A stretch of DNA of 64,000 nucleotides from Streptomyces sp. H39-S7. GTDB taxonomy: Bacteria; Actinomycetota; Actinomycetes; Streptomycetales; Streptomycetaceae. The DNA is taken from positions 124,001-188,000 of the forward strand of contig NZ_JAPVLU010000006.1 in assembly GCF_027158205.1 (NCBI RefSeq), in the 5' to 3' direction. The notes under the pieces were generated by a model. The model worked only from the letters and a program-made list of their open reading frames with translations. It was not told the DNA's origin and searched no databases. The first letter of the stretch is position 1; every line of letters starts with the position of its first letter. Below, in pieces: positions 43,390-52,063 of the stretch. The position numbers and the translations under genes are program-made.

Positions 43390-45567
43390 ATGACTGACTC
43401 CCCCACCGCGCTCCGTACCGCGGCCGACACCGTTCTGAGCCGCCTCGTCGGCGACTCCACCGGCACCGCCCGGCTGCGCGAGGACCAGTGGCTGGCGGTC
43501 GAGGCCCTGGTGGCACACGGCCGCAGGACGCTGGTCGTGCAGCGCACCGGCTGGGGGAAGTCCGCGGTGTACTTCGTGGCCACCGCCCTGCTGCGCCGGC
43601 GCGGCGGCGGTCCCACGGTGATCGTCTCGCCGCTGCTCGCGCTGATGCGCAACCAGGTCGAGGCCGCCGAGCGGGCCGGTATCCGGGCCCGGACGATCAA
43701 CTCGGCGAACACCGAGGAGTGGGACACCATCGAGGCCGAGGTCGCGGCGGGCGAGGTGGACGTGCTGCTGGTCAGCCCGGAGCGGCTGAACAACCCCGAT
43801 TTCCGCGACCAGGTGCTGCCCAAGCTCGCGGCGACGACCGGACTGCTGGTCGTCGATGAGGCGCACTGCATCTCGGACTGGGGCCACGACTTCCGCCCCG
43901 ACTACCGGCGGCTGCGCACGATGCTGGCGGATCTGCCGCCGGGGGTCCCGGTGCTGGCCACCACCGCCACCGCCAATGCCCGGGTGACCGCGGACGTCGC
44001 CGACCAGCTCGGCACCGGCACGGCCGGGACGGGCGAGGAGGGCGCGCTCGTGCTCCGCGGTCCGCTGGAGCGCGAGAGCCTGTCGCTCGGGGTGCTGCGG
44101 CTGCCGGACGCGGCCCACCGGCTGGCCTGGCTCGCGGACCATCTCGACACCCTGCCGGGCTCCGGCATCATCTACACCCTCACGGTCGCCGCGACCGACG
44201 AGATCACCGCGTTCCTGCGCGGGCGCGGCTACCCGGTGGCGTCCTACTCGGGCAAGACCGAGAACGCCGACCGCATGGCCGCCGAGGCGGACCTGCTGGC
44301 CAACCGGGTGAAGGCGCTGGTCGCGACGTCCGCGCTCGGCATGGGCTTCGACAAGCCGGACCTCGGATTCGTCGTGCACGTCGGATCCCCCTCCTCCCCC
44401 ATCGCCTACTACCAGCAGGTCGGCCGCGCCGGGCGCGGAGTGGACCACGCGGAGGTCCTGCTGCTGCCCGGGCGCGAGGACGAGGCGATCTGGCGCTACT
44501 TCGCCTCCCTCGCGTTCCCCACCGAGGAGCAGGTGCGCCGCACCCTGGAGGTGCTGGCCGACGCCGGCCGCCCGGTGTCCGTCCCGGCGCTGGAGGCGCG
44601 GGTGGATCTGCGCCGGTCCCGGCTGGAGATCATGCTCAAGGTGCTGGACGTGGACGGGGCGGTGCACCGGGTACGCGGCGGCTGGACCTCCACCGGACAG
44701 CCCTGGGCCTACGACACCGAGCGCTACGCGTGGGTCGCGCGGCAGCGCGAGGCGGAGCAGCAGGCGATGCGCGACTACGCGTCGACGACCGACTGCCGGA
44801 TGGAGTTCCTGCGGCTCCAGCTGGACGACGAGGAGGCCAAGCCGTGCGGCCGCTGCGACAACTGCGCCGGCGCCCGGTTCGGCATAGAGGTCTCCGCCGC
44901 GGCGCTGGACGCCGCGCGGGCGGCGCTGGGCCGGCCCGGCATCGAGGTGGAGCCGCGCAAGATGTGGCCGACCGGGCTGCAGGCGATCGGGCTCAACCTC
45001 AAGGGCCGCATCCCGGCCGGGGAGCAGGCGTCCTCCGGGCGGGCACTGGGCCGGCTCTCGGACATCGGCTGGGGCAACCGGCTGCGCCCGCTGCTCGCCG
45101 AGGGCGCCCCGGACCAGCCCGTACCCGCCGACGCGGCGGAGGCGGTGGTGCGGGTGCTGGCGGACTGGGCCAAGGGCCACGGAGGGTGGGCGAGCGGCGA
45201 GGCGGACGCCCCGCAACGGCCCGTCGGCGTCGTCACCGTCGCGTCCCACACCCGTCCGCAGCTCATCGGAACCCTGGGCGCGCGCATCGCCGAGATCGGC
45301 CGGATGCCGCTGCTCGGCCAGATCGCGTACACGGACGAGGGACCGGGCCGGGTACCGCGCAGCAACAGCGCGCAGCGGCTGCGGGCGCTGCACGGCGCGT
45401 TCACCGTCCCGCCGGAACTGGCCGCGACGCTGGCCGCGACGCCGGGTCCCGTGCTCCTGGTGGACGATCTGGCCGACACGGGCTGGACGCTGGCCGTAGC
45501 CGCCCGGCTGCTGCGCAAGGCGGGCGCGACCGCGGTGTTCCCGCTGGTCCTGGCCGCGCAGGGGTGA
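43390..45567 (+). CDS. RecQ-type helicase with C-terminal phosphoribosyltransferase-like domain
   Basis: A 725-aa protein. RecQ motifs are VQRTGWGKSAVY (Walker A, about 52-58), VVDEAHCISDWGHDFRPDY (156-), TATAN, ALGMGFDKPDL and QQVGRAGRG, and the RecQ zinc cluster is CRMEFLR and CGRCDNC. The winged-helix/HRDC region of E. coli RecQ is not evident. In its place, the C-terminal ~200 residues end in VLLVDDLADTGWT (688-700), the PRPP-binding signature of type I phosphoribosyltransferases. It is a DNA helicase for repair or recombination, with an unusual accessory domain. The ATG at 43390 begins the conserved part. Confidence 0.88.
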   Translation: MTDSPTALRTAADTVLSRLVGDSTGTARLREDQWLAVEALVAHGRRTLVVQRTGWGKSAVYFVATALLRRRGGGPTVIVSPLLALMRNQVEAAERAGIRARTINSANTEEWDTIEAEVAAGEVDVLLVSPERLNNPDFRDQVLPKLAATTGLLVVDEAHCISDWGHDFRPDYRRLRTMLADLPPGVPVLATTATANARVTADVADQLGTGTAGTGEEGALVLRGPLERESLSLGVLRLPDAAHRLAWLADHLDTLPGSGIIYTLTVAATDEITAFLRGRGYPVASYSGKTENADRMAAEADLLANRVKALVATSALGMGFDKPDLGFVVHVGSPSSPIAYYQQVGRAGRGVDHAEVLLLPGREDEAIWRYFASLAFPTEEQVRRTLEVLADAGRPVSVPALEARVDLRRSRLEIMLKVLDVDGAVHRVRGGWTSTGQPWAYDTERYAWVARQREAEQQAMRDYASTTDCRMEFLRLQLDDEEAKPCGRCDNCAGARFGIEVSAAALDAARAALGRPGIEVEPRKMWPTGLQAIGLNLKGRIPAGEQASSGRALGRLSDIGWGNRLRPLLAEGAPDQPVPADAAEAVVRVLADWAKGHGGWASGEADAPQRPVGVVTVASHTRPQLIGTLGARIAEIGRMPLLGQIAYTDEGPGRVPRSNSAQRLRALHGAFTVPPELAATLAATPGPVLLVDDLADTGWTLAVAARLLRKAGATAVFPLVLAAQG

Positions 45568-45753
45568 CGGGTACCGACGTTTGAGACGATGAGCGGGATC
45601 TAACCGACGCACCGGGCCATAACCGGTCAGAAGATTCGAGTGCCCGTTGCCGCTCGCAGGCGCGAGGGGAAGAATTGACGATGGATCCCCGACCGGCTCA
45701 TCGAGCCCCTGACCGGCGTGCGCCCGCGCCCGGCCCTCGGGTGTGTCCGCCGA

Positions 45754-45769
45754 CTGGGGGCACCCCCAG
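45754..45769. repeat. Short GC palindrome before the gene at 45789
   Basis: CTGGGGGCACCCCCAG is a perfect 7-bp inverted repeat with a CA loop, followed by GGTAGCGGGG. Similar GGGGG/CCCCC palindromes recur between Streptomyces genes. It lies 20 nt before the ATG of the next gene. Confidence 0.4.
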
Positions 45770-45788
45770 CGGTAGCGGGGGGAGGAAC

Positions 45789-46379
45789 ATGACCATCGGT
45801 TTCGCTCCGCAGGCCACGACGCGCGGCTCCTCCCGGCTCTTCCGCAACCTCGAACCGGCCGAGTGGACAGCGGCGGGGATCCCGCTGCTCGCCAATCCGC
45901 GCGAGGTCGTCAAGGATTTGCAGTTCCGTCATCTCCCGACTCCGGTCACCGCCGTGGTCGCGGTGTTCGCGCCGGAGGGCCGGCTCGTGGCGAGCGCCTC
46001 GTTCACCGGCAGCACCGGGGCCGTCGACGGCTGGGAGCACCGCAACGCGATCCTCGCGCATCTGCGCCGGGTGCTCCCGCACGACCTGCGGCGGCGCACC
46101 CCGGCACGGACCGCGATGCTGCTGCTGTGCCGCGACGGGCCTCCCGGCTGGACCGAGGAGGACGGCGCCTGGATGTGGGGCCTGCGCGACGCGTGCGGGC
46201 TGCACGGGCTGCGCTGCGGCGCCTACATCACGCTCACCCGGGAGGGCTGGCGGGTCCTGGGCGAGAACCGCTGCGGCCGCACCCCGAATTCCGGGCACCT
46301 TTCCGAACGGACGGGCGGCGTAGCGGCTCCGGGCCCGCACAGGGCACCGGAGTCGCTACGCCGCACCGCCGCCCGGTGA
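45789..46379 (+). CDS. Uncharacterised actinobacterial protein
   Basis: A 196-aa soluble protein that I do not recognise beyond being a Streptomyces-conserved type. It has AEWTAAGIPLLANPREVVKD, LPTPVTAVVAVFAPEGRLVA and a WMWGLRDACGLHGLRCGAYI block with two cysteines. There is no signal peptide or membrane segment; the C-terminal tail is Arg/Pro-rich. The ATG at 45789 follows GGAGGAAC; an earlier ATG at 45681 with GAGGGGAAG upstream is possible. Confidence 0.65.
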   Translation: MTIGFAPQATTRGSSRLFRNLEPAEWTAAGIPLLANPREVVKDLQFRHLPTPVTAVVAVFAPEGRLVASASFTGSTGAVDGWEHRNAILAHLRRVLPHDLRRRTPARTAMLLLCRDGPPGWTEEDGAWMWGLRDACGLHGLRCGAYITLTREGWRVLGENRCGRTPNSGHLSERTGGVAAPGPHRAPESLRRTAAR

Positions 46380-46400
46380 CCGGGACGGGGTCCGTGCGGC

Positions 46401-47060
46401 TCAGGCCTTCGCCGCGACGATCCCGTTGATCAGGACGGGGTCGCCGCACACGATCAGCAGGGTGCCGGCGCGGGCCAGCGCGGTGGGCAGTCCCAACGCC
46501 GTGGCCTCGTCGGCTCCGCCGTTGACCGCGACGACCACGACCTGGCGGCCGGCGGCACGTTCGGCCGTGATGCCGGCGTAGAAGACGTCGTCGCCCGCGT
46601 CGTGCTGCGCCCAGTAGGACGTCTCACCGAAGGACAACTCGTGCGCGGCCCAGGGGTGGTGCTCGCCGGTGGTGAGCACCAGGATCTCGCCGGGCGCGCG
46701 GCCGGTGTCCAGCAGCAGGTCGACCGCCTCGTCGGCGGCGTCGATCGCACCGTCGGCGGGAGCCGGGATGAGCTGGATCTGCGCCGTTGCGGTAACGCCG
46801 CCGGCTCCGCCCGGCGAACGCGGCACCAGCGGCGCGGTGGCCGTGGCGGTCGCGGAAGCGGTCGGCGCGGGCCCGCGGGCCGGACCGGGCCGACCGGGCC
46901 CGGCGTTGGCCGCGTAACCGGCGCGCGGAGGCACGGGACGGGGGGTAGGTCGGGGACCGGGGACAGGACGGGGGGTCGACGCGCTGCGGCCTGCGGCCGG
47001 AGCTGAGCGGGGACCCGGGACACTCTCGTGAATCTGAGGCTCCTCGGGGATGAGAGGCAT
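46401..47060 (-). CDS. Uncharacterised protein with Pro/Ala-rich N-terminus
   Basis: A 219-aa protein. The first ~95 residues are low-complexity Pro/Ala/Arg; the conserved C-terminal part reads GEILVLTTGEHHPWAAHELS, YWAQHDAGDDVFYAGI and RQVVVVAVNGGADEATA. This has some resemblance to the C-terminal part of UvrD-like helicases, but no helicase motif is present. It is read directly after rnhB, 46 nt downstream on the same strand. I give no function. Confidence 0.65.
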   Translation of the reverse strand: MPLIPEEPQIHESVPGPRSAPAAGRSASTPRPVPGPRPTPRPVPPRAGYAANAGPGRPGPARGPAPTASATATATAPLVPRSPGGAGGVTATAQIQLIPAPADGAIDAADEAVDLLLDTGRAPGEILVLTTGEHHPWAAHELSFGETSYWAQHDAGDDVFYAGITAERAAGRQVVVVAVNGGADEATALGLPTALARAGTLLIVCGDPVLINGIVAAKA

Positions 47061-47106
47061 GGGCTGATGTCTATCAAATACGCCGCGGATGCGCAGCGGT
47101 GGGTCG

Positions 47107-47793
47107 TCAGAAATCGAAACCGAGCTGCTCCCCAGGGTCGGCGGAAGCCCGGACCTTCTTCAGGTGCCGCCAGCGCGGCAGCGCGTCGAGGTACGACCAG
47201 GACAGCCGGTGGTGCGGTGTGGGGCCGAGTTCCTCCAGGGCCGCACGGTGTACGGGCGAGGGGTAGCCGGCGTTGTCGGCGAAGCGGAACGGCGCGTGTT
47301 CCGCGCCCAGTTCGGCCATCGCGGCGTCGCGGTGCACCTTGGCGATGACCGAGGCCGCGGCCACCGAGACGCAGGACTGGTCGCCCTTGATGACGGTGCG
47401 CACCCGCCAGGGCCCGCCGAGGTAGTCGTGCTTGCCGTCCAGGATCACCGCGTCGGGTCGCACCGGGAGGCCTTCGAGGGCGCGGACGGCCGCCAGCCGC
47501 AGCGAGGCGGTCATGCCGAGGGTGTCCACCTCCTCGACCGTCGCGTGGCCGAGGGCGTAGGACGTCACCCAGTCGGCCAGCAGCGCGGCCATCGGGGCGC
47601 GGCGCGGCGCGGGGATCAGCTTGGAGTCGGTGAGTCCTTCGGGCGCCCGGCGCAGACCGGTGACGGCCGCGCACACGGTGACGGGCCCGGCCCACGCGCC
47701 ACGTCCCACCTCGTCGACGCCTGCGACGATCTTCGCTCCGAGGGTGGCGCGCAGGGAGCGTTCGACGCTGTGGGTGGGAGGTTCATACGGCAT
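47107..47793 (-). CDS. rnhB: Ribonuclease HII
   Basis: RNase HII, 228 aa, removing ribonucleotides and RNA from RNA/DNA hybrids during replication and repair. The active site begins [13 protein letters not shown] with D27 and E28; the conserved ILDGKHDYL and [11 protein letters not shown] follow, and the C-terminal [14 protein letters not shown] region is present. It is the first gene of a probable unit with the unknown gene at 46401. Confidence 0.95.
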   Translation of the reverse strand: MPYEPPTHSVERSLRATLGAKIVAGVDEVGRGAWAGPVTVCAAVTGLRRAPEGLTDSKLIPAPRRAPMAALLADWVTSYALGHATVEEVDTLGMTASLRLAAVRALEGLPVRPDAVILDGKHDYLGGPWRVRTVIKGDQSCVSVAAASVIAKVHRDAAMAELGAEHAPFRFADNAGYPSPVHRAALEELGPTPHHRLSWSYLDALPRWRHLKKVRASADPGEQLGFDF

Positions 47794-47817
47794 GGCGGGG
47801 ACCAGGGTACTCCCCCC

Positions 47818-48003
47818 TCAGGGCCGGAGGAGCGGGAGCATCACGTGATCGACGAGATCGGCCATGTCCTGCTCCCCGATCCGGTGGTCGCCGAGCTTGG
47901 CGCGGTACCTCCTCAGGGCGGTCACCACGTCGGCGACGATGGCCGCGGTGGCGTCGGCCACCAGCGCATCCTTCGACGGCCAGCGGCGGTGGACCGCCGC
48001 CCT
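47818..48003 (-). pseudogene. TetR-family regulator remnant
   Basis: About 60 codons of a TetR repressor remain: HRRWPSKDALVADATAAIV is the end of the helix-turn-helix domain (usually TIYRRWPSKEALV), followed by a piece of the ligand domain and a stop at 47818. The N-terminal DNA-binding part and the C-terminal domain are missing. It abuts the MFS remnant on the opposite strand at about 48003, so one deletion probably removed the middle of a divergent TetR/MFS pair. Confidence 0.7.
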
Positions 48004-48293
48004 CTCAAGTCGTCGGGGGCGCCATCGCCTCCCCCACCTCACTGGCCCTCATCCCCAGCACGATTCCCGAAGGCCCGGAGCGCAACCGGGCGTTCGGGGT
48101 GTTCGCCGCCGTCTCGGCGGGCGGCGGCACGACGCACGAGCTGCCCGCCCGCTGGGGGCACGACGTGCCCTCCCAGGGCATATCCACGGCCTTCATGGCC
48201 GGGGTCGGCTTCGTCGTCCTGGCGGTCGTGGTGCGGGTGCGCAAGAGCGACCTGGAAGCGCTCAGCGGAAGGCCCGCCGCGCCGGCGGCCTGA
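48003..48293 (+). pseudogene. MFS drug-transporter remnant
   Basis: About 97 codons of a DHA2-type MFS transporter. VVGGAIASPTSLALIPSTIP and EGPERNRAFGVFAAVSAGGG come from the fourth-fifth membrane region; then a deletion joins this to the C-terminus, HDVPSQGISTAFMAGVGFVV followed by a charged tail (RVRKSDLEALSG). There is no start codon in frame at the left. It and the TetR remnant are what is left of an efflux locus. Confidence 0.72.
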
Positions 48294-48397
48294 CGCCGCG
48301 CCGCCGCCCGGCCCGGGGGAACGCGGCCGAGCGGCGGAGCGGCGGTGGGACAGCCGGTGCGCGGCGGGTCCGTGGGACAGGCCCGGCGCGACGGGTC

Positions 48398-49312
48398 TCA
48401 GCCCTCCGCGGGCGCCGCGGCCCACAGCGGCAGCGGCTCGGTCCGCTCCAGCCACTCCGCCGGCGGCTGCCCGGTGGGTCGCGAGGCGACGATCCCGCCG
48501 ACGATCGCGCAGGTGGTGTCGACGTCGCCGCCCGCCTTGGCCGTGGTCCAGAACGCCTGCCGGTAGTCGTCCAGGTTCCGGGCCGCCGCCCACAGGGCGA
48601 ACGGCACGGTGTCGTGCGCGCTGGTGCGGCGGCCACAGCCGAGCACCGCCGCCACCGTGGCCACGTCCGCGTAGTCGAGCATGTCGCGCGCCCGCCGTAT
48701 GCCGGCCTTCACCGCGCTGGTCGGCACCAGGTCCAGCACCGCACCGAGCAGCGCCGAGGGGTCCTTCGGGCCGTCCGGGTCGGCGACGAGCGCCGCCATG
48801 GCCGCCACGGCCATCGCGCCGACGACGGCCTCACGGTGCTGGTGAGTGGTGTACGCCGAGATCTCGGCCTGGTGGGTGGCCTGCTCCGCGTCGCCCGCGT
48901 ACCAGGCGCCCAGCGGGGCGACCCGCATGGCGGCCCCGTTGCCCCACGAGCCCTGGCCGTTGAACAGACCCGCGGCCAGCTCACGCCAGTCGGCGCCCTC
49001 CTGCCGGATGAGGCGCAGCATGCGGTTCACGGCCGGGCCGTAGCCGCGGTCGAAGTCGTGGTGCTCCGCGAAGGACATCGCCAGGGCGTCCTGGTCGATG
49101 CGGCCGTGGGCGGCCAGCACGGCCAGCACGGAGCAGGCCATCTCGGTGTCGTCGGTCCACTGCCAGACGCCGGGCGGCAGCCCGCCGTTCTGGAGGGCCT
49201 TGTAGTTGGAGGGGACGAAGAACTGGGAGCCGAGGGCGTCGCCGACGGCCAGCCCGCGCAGACTTGCCAGGGCGCGGGAGGTGCTTTCGGAGTCAACTGG
49301 GTGAGCGGTCAT
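48398..49312 (-). CDS. ADP-ribosylglycohydrolase family protein
   Basis: A 304-aa hydrolase of the DraG/ADP-ribosylglycohydrolase family, which removes ADP-ribose from proteins or other substrates using a dinuclear metal site. TDDTEM (53-58) and GGDVDTTCAIVGGIV carry the metal-binding Asp/Thr residues, and GRGNG-type GSWGNGAAMRVAPLG is conserved. The partner ADP-ribosyltransferase is not in the window. The ATG at 49312 has only a weak ribosome-binding site. Confidence 0.88.
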   Translation of the reverse strand: MTAHPVDSESTSRALASLRGLAVGDALGSQFFVPSNYKALQNGGLPPGVWQWTDDTEMACSVLAVLAAHGRIDQDALAMSFAEHHDFDRGYGPAVNRMLRLIRQEGADWRELAAGLFNGQGSWGNGAAMRVAPLGAWYAGDAEQATHQAEISAYTTHQHREAVVGAMAVAAMAALVADPDGPKDPSALLGAVLDLVPTSAVKAGIRRARDMLDYADVATVAAVLGCGRRTSAHDTVPFALWAAARNLDDYRQAFWTTAKAGGDVDTTCAIVGGIVASRPTGQPPAEWLERTEPLPLWAAAPAEG

Positions 49313-49368
49313 CGCGTCGGAAACTCTGACATCGTGCCTGATCCCGGTCAATCACCCTGTGCGCAAAC

Positions 49369-50037
49369 TCACCCGTGGAATCCCTCGCCGGGCACGGCGT
49401 CCGGGAGCCGCCACCGCGCGAAGGGGCGGTCGAGGGTGTAGCGGCCCGAGTCTCCGATGAGCAGGGTGCGGCTCTCGGCGTTGCCCGGATTGGACAGCGA
49501 TTCGAACTCCTCCACCGTCCAGTGGAACCACCGCATGCAGAACAACCGCATGGTCAGCCCATGGGTGACCAGCAGGACGTTCGGCGGGAAGTCCGGCTTG
49601 TCGAAGGCCCGGTAGAGGGTCTCCAGGAACGCGCCCACCCGGTCGTACACGTCCGCACCGGACTCGCCCTGCGCGAAGCGGTAGAAGAAGTGCCCGTAGG
49701 CGTCCCGGGCCTTGCGCTGGCGCTGTACGTCGTCGACGTCCTGCCAGTTGCCCCAGTCCTGCTCCCGGAGCCGGGGCTCCTCCATCGCGTGGGTCAGCGA
49801 CGGATCGAGGTCCAGCCCGCGGAAGGTCTGCCAGGTGCGGCGGTAGGGCGAGACGAAGGCCCGGACCGGCTCGTCGCCGAACAGCGCCCGCAGACTCTCC
49901 CCCGCGTCGGCGGCCTGCCGGCGGCCGGTCGCGGTGAGTTCGAGGGCGTGGTCCGGCACCCGCTCGTATATGGAGTCGTCGGTGTTGCCCTCGGACTCCC
50001 CGTGCCGGATCAGGACGATGTGGCGTGGTCGGGCCAT
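49369..50037 (-). CDS. Histidine phosphatase (phosphoglycerate mutase-like)
   Basis: A 222-aa histidine-phosphatase family protein. The catalytic RHG motif is at residues 11-13 (VLIRHGESEGN), SPYRRTWQT and the second histidine in LVTHGLTMRLF complete the site. It is a phosphatase on an unknown small or phosphorylated substrate. The ATG at 50037 begins the conserved part; longer in-frame starts run through an unrelated upstream region. Confidence 0.9.
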   Translation of the reverse strand: MARPRHIVLIRHGESEGNTDDSIYERVPDHALELTATGRRQAADAGESLRALFGDEPVRAFVSPYRRTWQTFRGLDLDPSLTHAMEEPRLREQDWGNWQDVDDVQRQRKARDAYGHFFYRFAQGESGADVYDRVGAFLETLYRAFDKPDFPPNVLLVTHGLTMRLFCMRWFHWTVEEFESLSNPGNAESRTLLIGDSGRYTLDRPFARWRLPDAVPGEGFHG

Positions 50038-50152
50038 GGTGATCAGCCTATTCCCGCGACGGACCCCGGGCGCGCCGGTACGGCGGCCGGGGCGCGGCCC
50101 CCGAAGGCCCGGGCTCGCGGGCGCCGGAACCCCGTGGCCTTCCGCGGCGCCG

Positions 50153-50758
50153 TCACACCGTCCACGCCTGCACGAGGTCCACGACGTCGCCGGCCACCGA
50201 GGACACGTCGCCCTCCAGCTCCGTGCGCTCCGCCAGCCTCGCCATCGCGGCGGGCCGGTACTTGCCGCGCTCGTTCGCCGAGATCCACAGCGACAGCACC
50301 AGGAAATCGCTGTCCGCTCCCTCGGCGAAGGTCCCCCGCAGCAGTCCGGGCGACCCCGCCATCGCCGGGTTCCACACCTTCTTCTGCATCTCGACGAAGT
50401 GCTCGCCGCGGCCCGGCCGCACCTTCGAGTGCGCCACGCGCAGCAGATCGGCGTCGGCGAAGCGCGCCTCGAAGCCCACCCGCACGTCCAGCAGGTGCTC
50501 GAAGAGCAGCACCCCGAGGTTCTCGTACGAATCGGCCTGCGATCCCGCGAGCTGGTCGTGCCCGCCCGCCATGAAGGCGTCGTAGGCCGCCCTGCTGTCC
50601 CAGAACGCGAACAGATGCGCCACACCCGGCTGCGCGCGGCTCCAGCCGCCGCCCAGCCCCCGGAATCCCGGCTGCCCGCGCAGCCCCGCCCACTTTCGCT
50701 GCCCCCGTTCGAACCCCGCCCGGTCCACGACCCCACAGCGAATCCACTTCACCAGCAC
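50153..50758 (-). CDS. DUF4937 / antibiotic-monooxygenase-fold protein
   Basis: A 201-aa protein with two ABM-like ferredoxin-fold halves: LVKWIRCGVVDRAGFERGQR at the N-terminus matches the DUF4937 start, and VRPGRGEHFVEMQKKVWNPA begins the second half. The function is unknown. The GTG at 50758 is fixed by TAGGAT (50770-50765) 6 nt upstream, a leaderless promoter. Confidence 0.75.
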   Translation of the reverse strand: MLVKWIRCGVVDRAGFERGQRKWAGLRGQPGFRGLGGGWSRAQPGVAHLFAFWDSRAAYDAFMAGGHDQLAGSQADSYENLGVLLFEHLLDVRVGFEARFADADLLRVAHSKVRPGRGEHFVEMQKKVWNPAMAGSPGLLRGTFAEGADSDFLVLSLWISANERGKYRPAAMARLAERTELEGDVSSVAGDVVDLVQAWTV

Positions 50759-50764
50759 CGCGCC

Positions 50765-50770
50765 ATCCTA
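50765..50770 (-). promoter_or_regulatory. -10 element of a leaderless promoter for the gene starting at 50758
   Basis: TAGGAT on the minus strand is followed by 6 nt and GTG; no Shine-Dalgarno is present. Confidence 0.5.
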
Positions 50771-51973
50771 AGTCCGACCGGTGCCCCTCTCGCGCCCGCT
50801 CGCCCCGCTCAATTCCCTTCCAGGGGTGGCGAATACGATGGAGCCATGGACGCTCTCCATCCCCGCCTCCTCGTGGAGGACTTCGCCGCCGCCGCCGCGT
50901 TCTGGGCCGCGGCGCTCCGCGATCTCCTCGGCATCGAGCCCGTGAAGGTCATCCCCGAGGCCGGATACGCCAACTGGGACCTGGACGGCGAGGGCGTCCT
51001 CGTCCTGTTCTCCCGCGCCGCCATCGCGGCGGTGGCCGGTACCGAGAGCCTGCCGGCCCGTCCCGCCGGGCAGGACACCTCGATGCTCGTCCTCCGGGTG
51101 GAGAGCGTGGACGACGACGCCCCGCGCCTCGCCGTGCGCGGCCAGGCGGCTCAGTCGTTCGGCGTCGGCCGCGTCGAGGACGAGGCCGAAGGTGCTCTCC
51201 AGCACCCGGGCCAGGTCCTCCGGCGCCACCTTCCGCCGCTCCTCGGCGCCGTCCGCCGCACCGGGGCGCGTCACCGTCAGCTCGTCCCGCACCAGGACGT
51301 ACCGGGCCTGCGGCGTCGCCCGCTGCACCACGAGCTGGCCGGTGAACCGGGACAGCGGATGCGTCGACGTGTAGTGGTTCAGCACGACGACATCCACCGG
51401 GTACAGCGGATTCGGCGCGAACGCGTACAGGTCCGACCAGCCCCGCGCGCCGAGTGAGCGCAGCACGCGCACGCCGCCCGCTTCCTCGGCGACCTCGAAG
51501 GCCCAGCCGCCCTGCCACGTCGGGGTGCCCACCCGCAGCTCGACCGGCTCCATCGGTCCGAGGCCGCCGAAGCCGGTGTCCGCGAGCCATTCGGCGCCGT
51601 CCACGACGACCCGCAGCAGTACGTGCGTGATGGGCCGCAGCGCCGGGCCCGCCGTGCGGACCCGGGCCCCGTGGGCCGTCACGGCGAAGCCCAGGCGTTC
51701 AAGGACCGCCGCGAAGAGGGAGTTCTGCTCGTAGCAGTAGCCGCCACGGCGTTCCGTGACGAGCTTGCGCTGCACGCTGTCCGGATCGAGTCGGACCTCG
51801 CGGTCCAGCGCGACGTCCAGGTTCTCGAACGTGATCGCGGCGACGTGCGCGCGGTGCAGTCCCCGCAGGGTCTTCACCGTCGGGTCCAGGGCGCCCGTGT
51901 AGCCGGTCCGCTCCAGATAGGCGTCCAGGTCGAGCCGGTCGCCGCCCCAGACGCACTCCGCGGTCGCCGTCAC
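50768..51973 (-). CDS. Arylamine N-acetyltransferase, C-terminus altered by deletion
   Basis: An N-acetyltransferase of the NAT family, transferring acetyl from acetyl-CoA to aromatic amines or hydrazines. The catalytic triad is visible: Cys in RRGGYCYEQN, His in PITHVLL, Asp in LADTGFGG. Conservation spans about 283 residues, the normal family length, to near 51125. Beyond that the frame has lost its stop and reads on about 120 residues, antisense to the VOC remnant, to 50768. The start is a GTG at 51973 that overlaps the stop of a 29-codon ORF (GTGA). The core should fold; the tail's effect is unknown. Confidence 0.8.
   Translation of the reverse strand: MTATAECVWGGDRLDLDAYLERTGYTGALDPTVKTLRGLHRAHVAAITFENLDVALDREVRLDPDSVQRKLVTERRGGYCYEQNSLFAAVLERLGFAVTAHGARVRTAGPALRPITHVLLRVVVDGAEWLADTGFGGLGPMEPVELRVGTPTWQGGWAFEVAEEAGGVRVLRSLGARGWSDLYAFAPNPLYPVDVVVLNHYTSTHPLSRFTGQLVVQRATPQARYVLVRDELTVTRPGAADGAEERRKVAPEDLARVLESTFGLVLDAADAERLSRLAAHGEARGVVVHALHPEDEHRGVLPGGTGRQALGTGHRRDGGAGEQDEDALAVQVPVGVSGLGDDLHGLDAEEIAERRGPERGGGGEVLHEEAGMESVHGSIVFATPGRELSGASGRERGTGRT
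50834..50839 (+). promoter_or_regulatory. -10 element of a leaderless promoter for the VOC remnant at 50846
   Basis: TACGAT is followed by 6 nt and the ATG at 50846. It shows that the truncated gene still has a start signal. Confidence 0.45.
50846..51120 (+). pseudogene. Truncated VOC-family protein gene
   Basis: About 92 codons of a single-domain VOC protein: HPRLLVEDFAAAAAFWAAAL, PEAGYANWDLDGEGVLVLFS and DTSMLVLRVESVDDD are typical. Where the second half should give the metal-binding DPEG motif, the sequence instead becomes the antisense of the neighbouring N-acetyltransferase. A leaderless promoter remains at 50834. The protein is probably non-functional. Confidence 0.7.
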
Positions 51974-52059
51974 CGCGAGGTCCCGGACGCGAAGCGCGCA
52001 CCCGGCTTCGGCAGGTGCAGGCGGTCGCCGCCCACGTAATGGATATCCAGCTCGGTCAT
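51970..52059 (-). CDS. 29-aa small ORF coupled to the N-acetyltransferase
   Basis: A 29-codon ORF beginning MTELDIHYVGGD and rich in Gly, His and basic residues. The ATG at 52059 has AGGGGG 9 nt upstream, and its TGA overlaps the N-acetyltransferase GTG in the sequence GTGA (51973-51970). This arrangement is typical of translational coupling, which makes real translation plausible. I do not recognise the peptide; it could be a small protein, a leader, or the remains of a longer gene. Confidence 0.45.
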   Translation of the reverse strand: MTELDIHYVGGDRLHLPKPGARFASGTSR

Positions 52060-52063
52060 CGCA

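Noticed and set aside
45754-45769. CTGGGGGCACCCCCAG as a terminator of the RecQ-fusion gene
   Set aside because: It is 187 nt past the stop and close to the next start, and the stem is short; listed instead as a repeat.
51121-51457. Continuation of the VOC frame past 51120
   Set aside because: The residues become antisense of the NAT gene with no VOC character.
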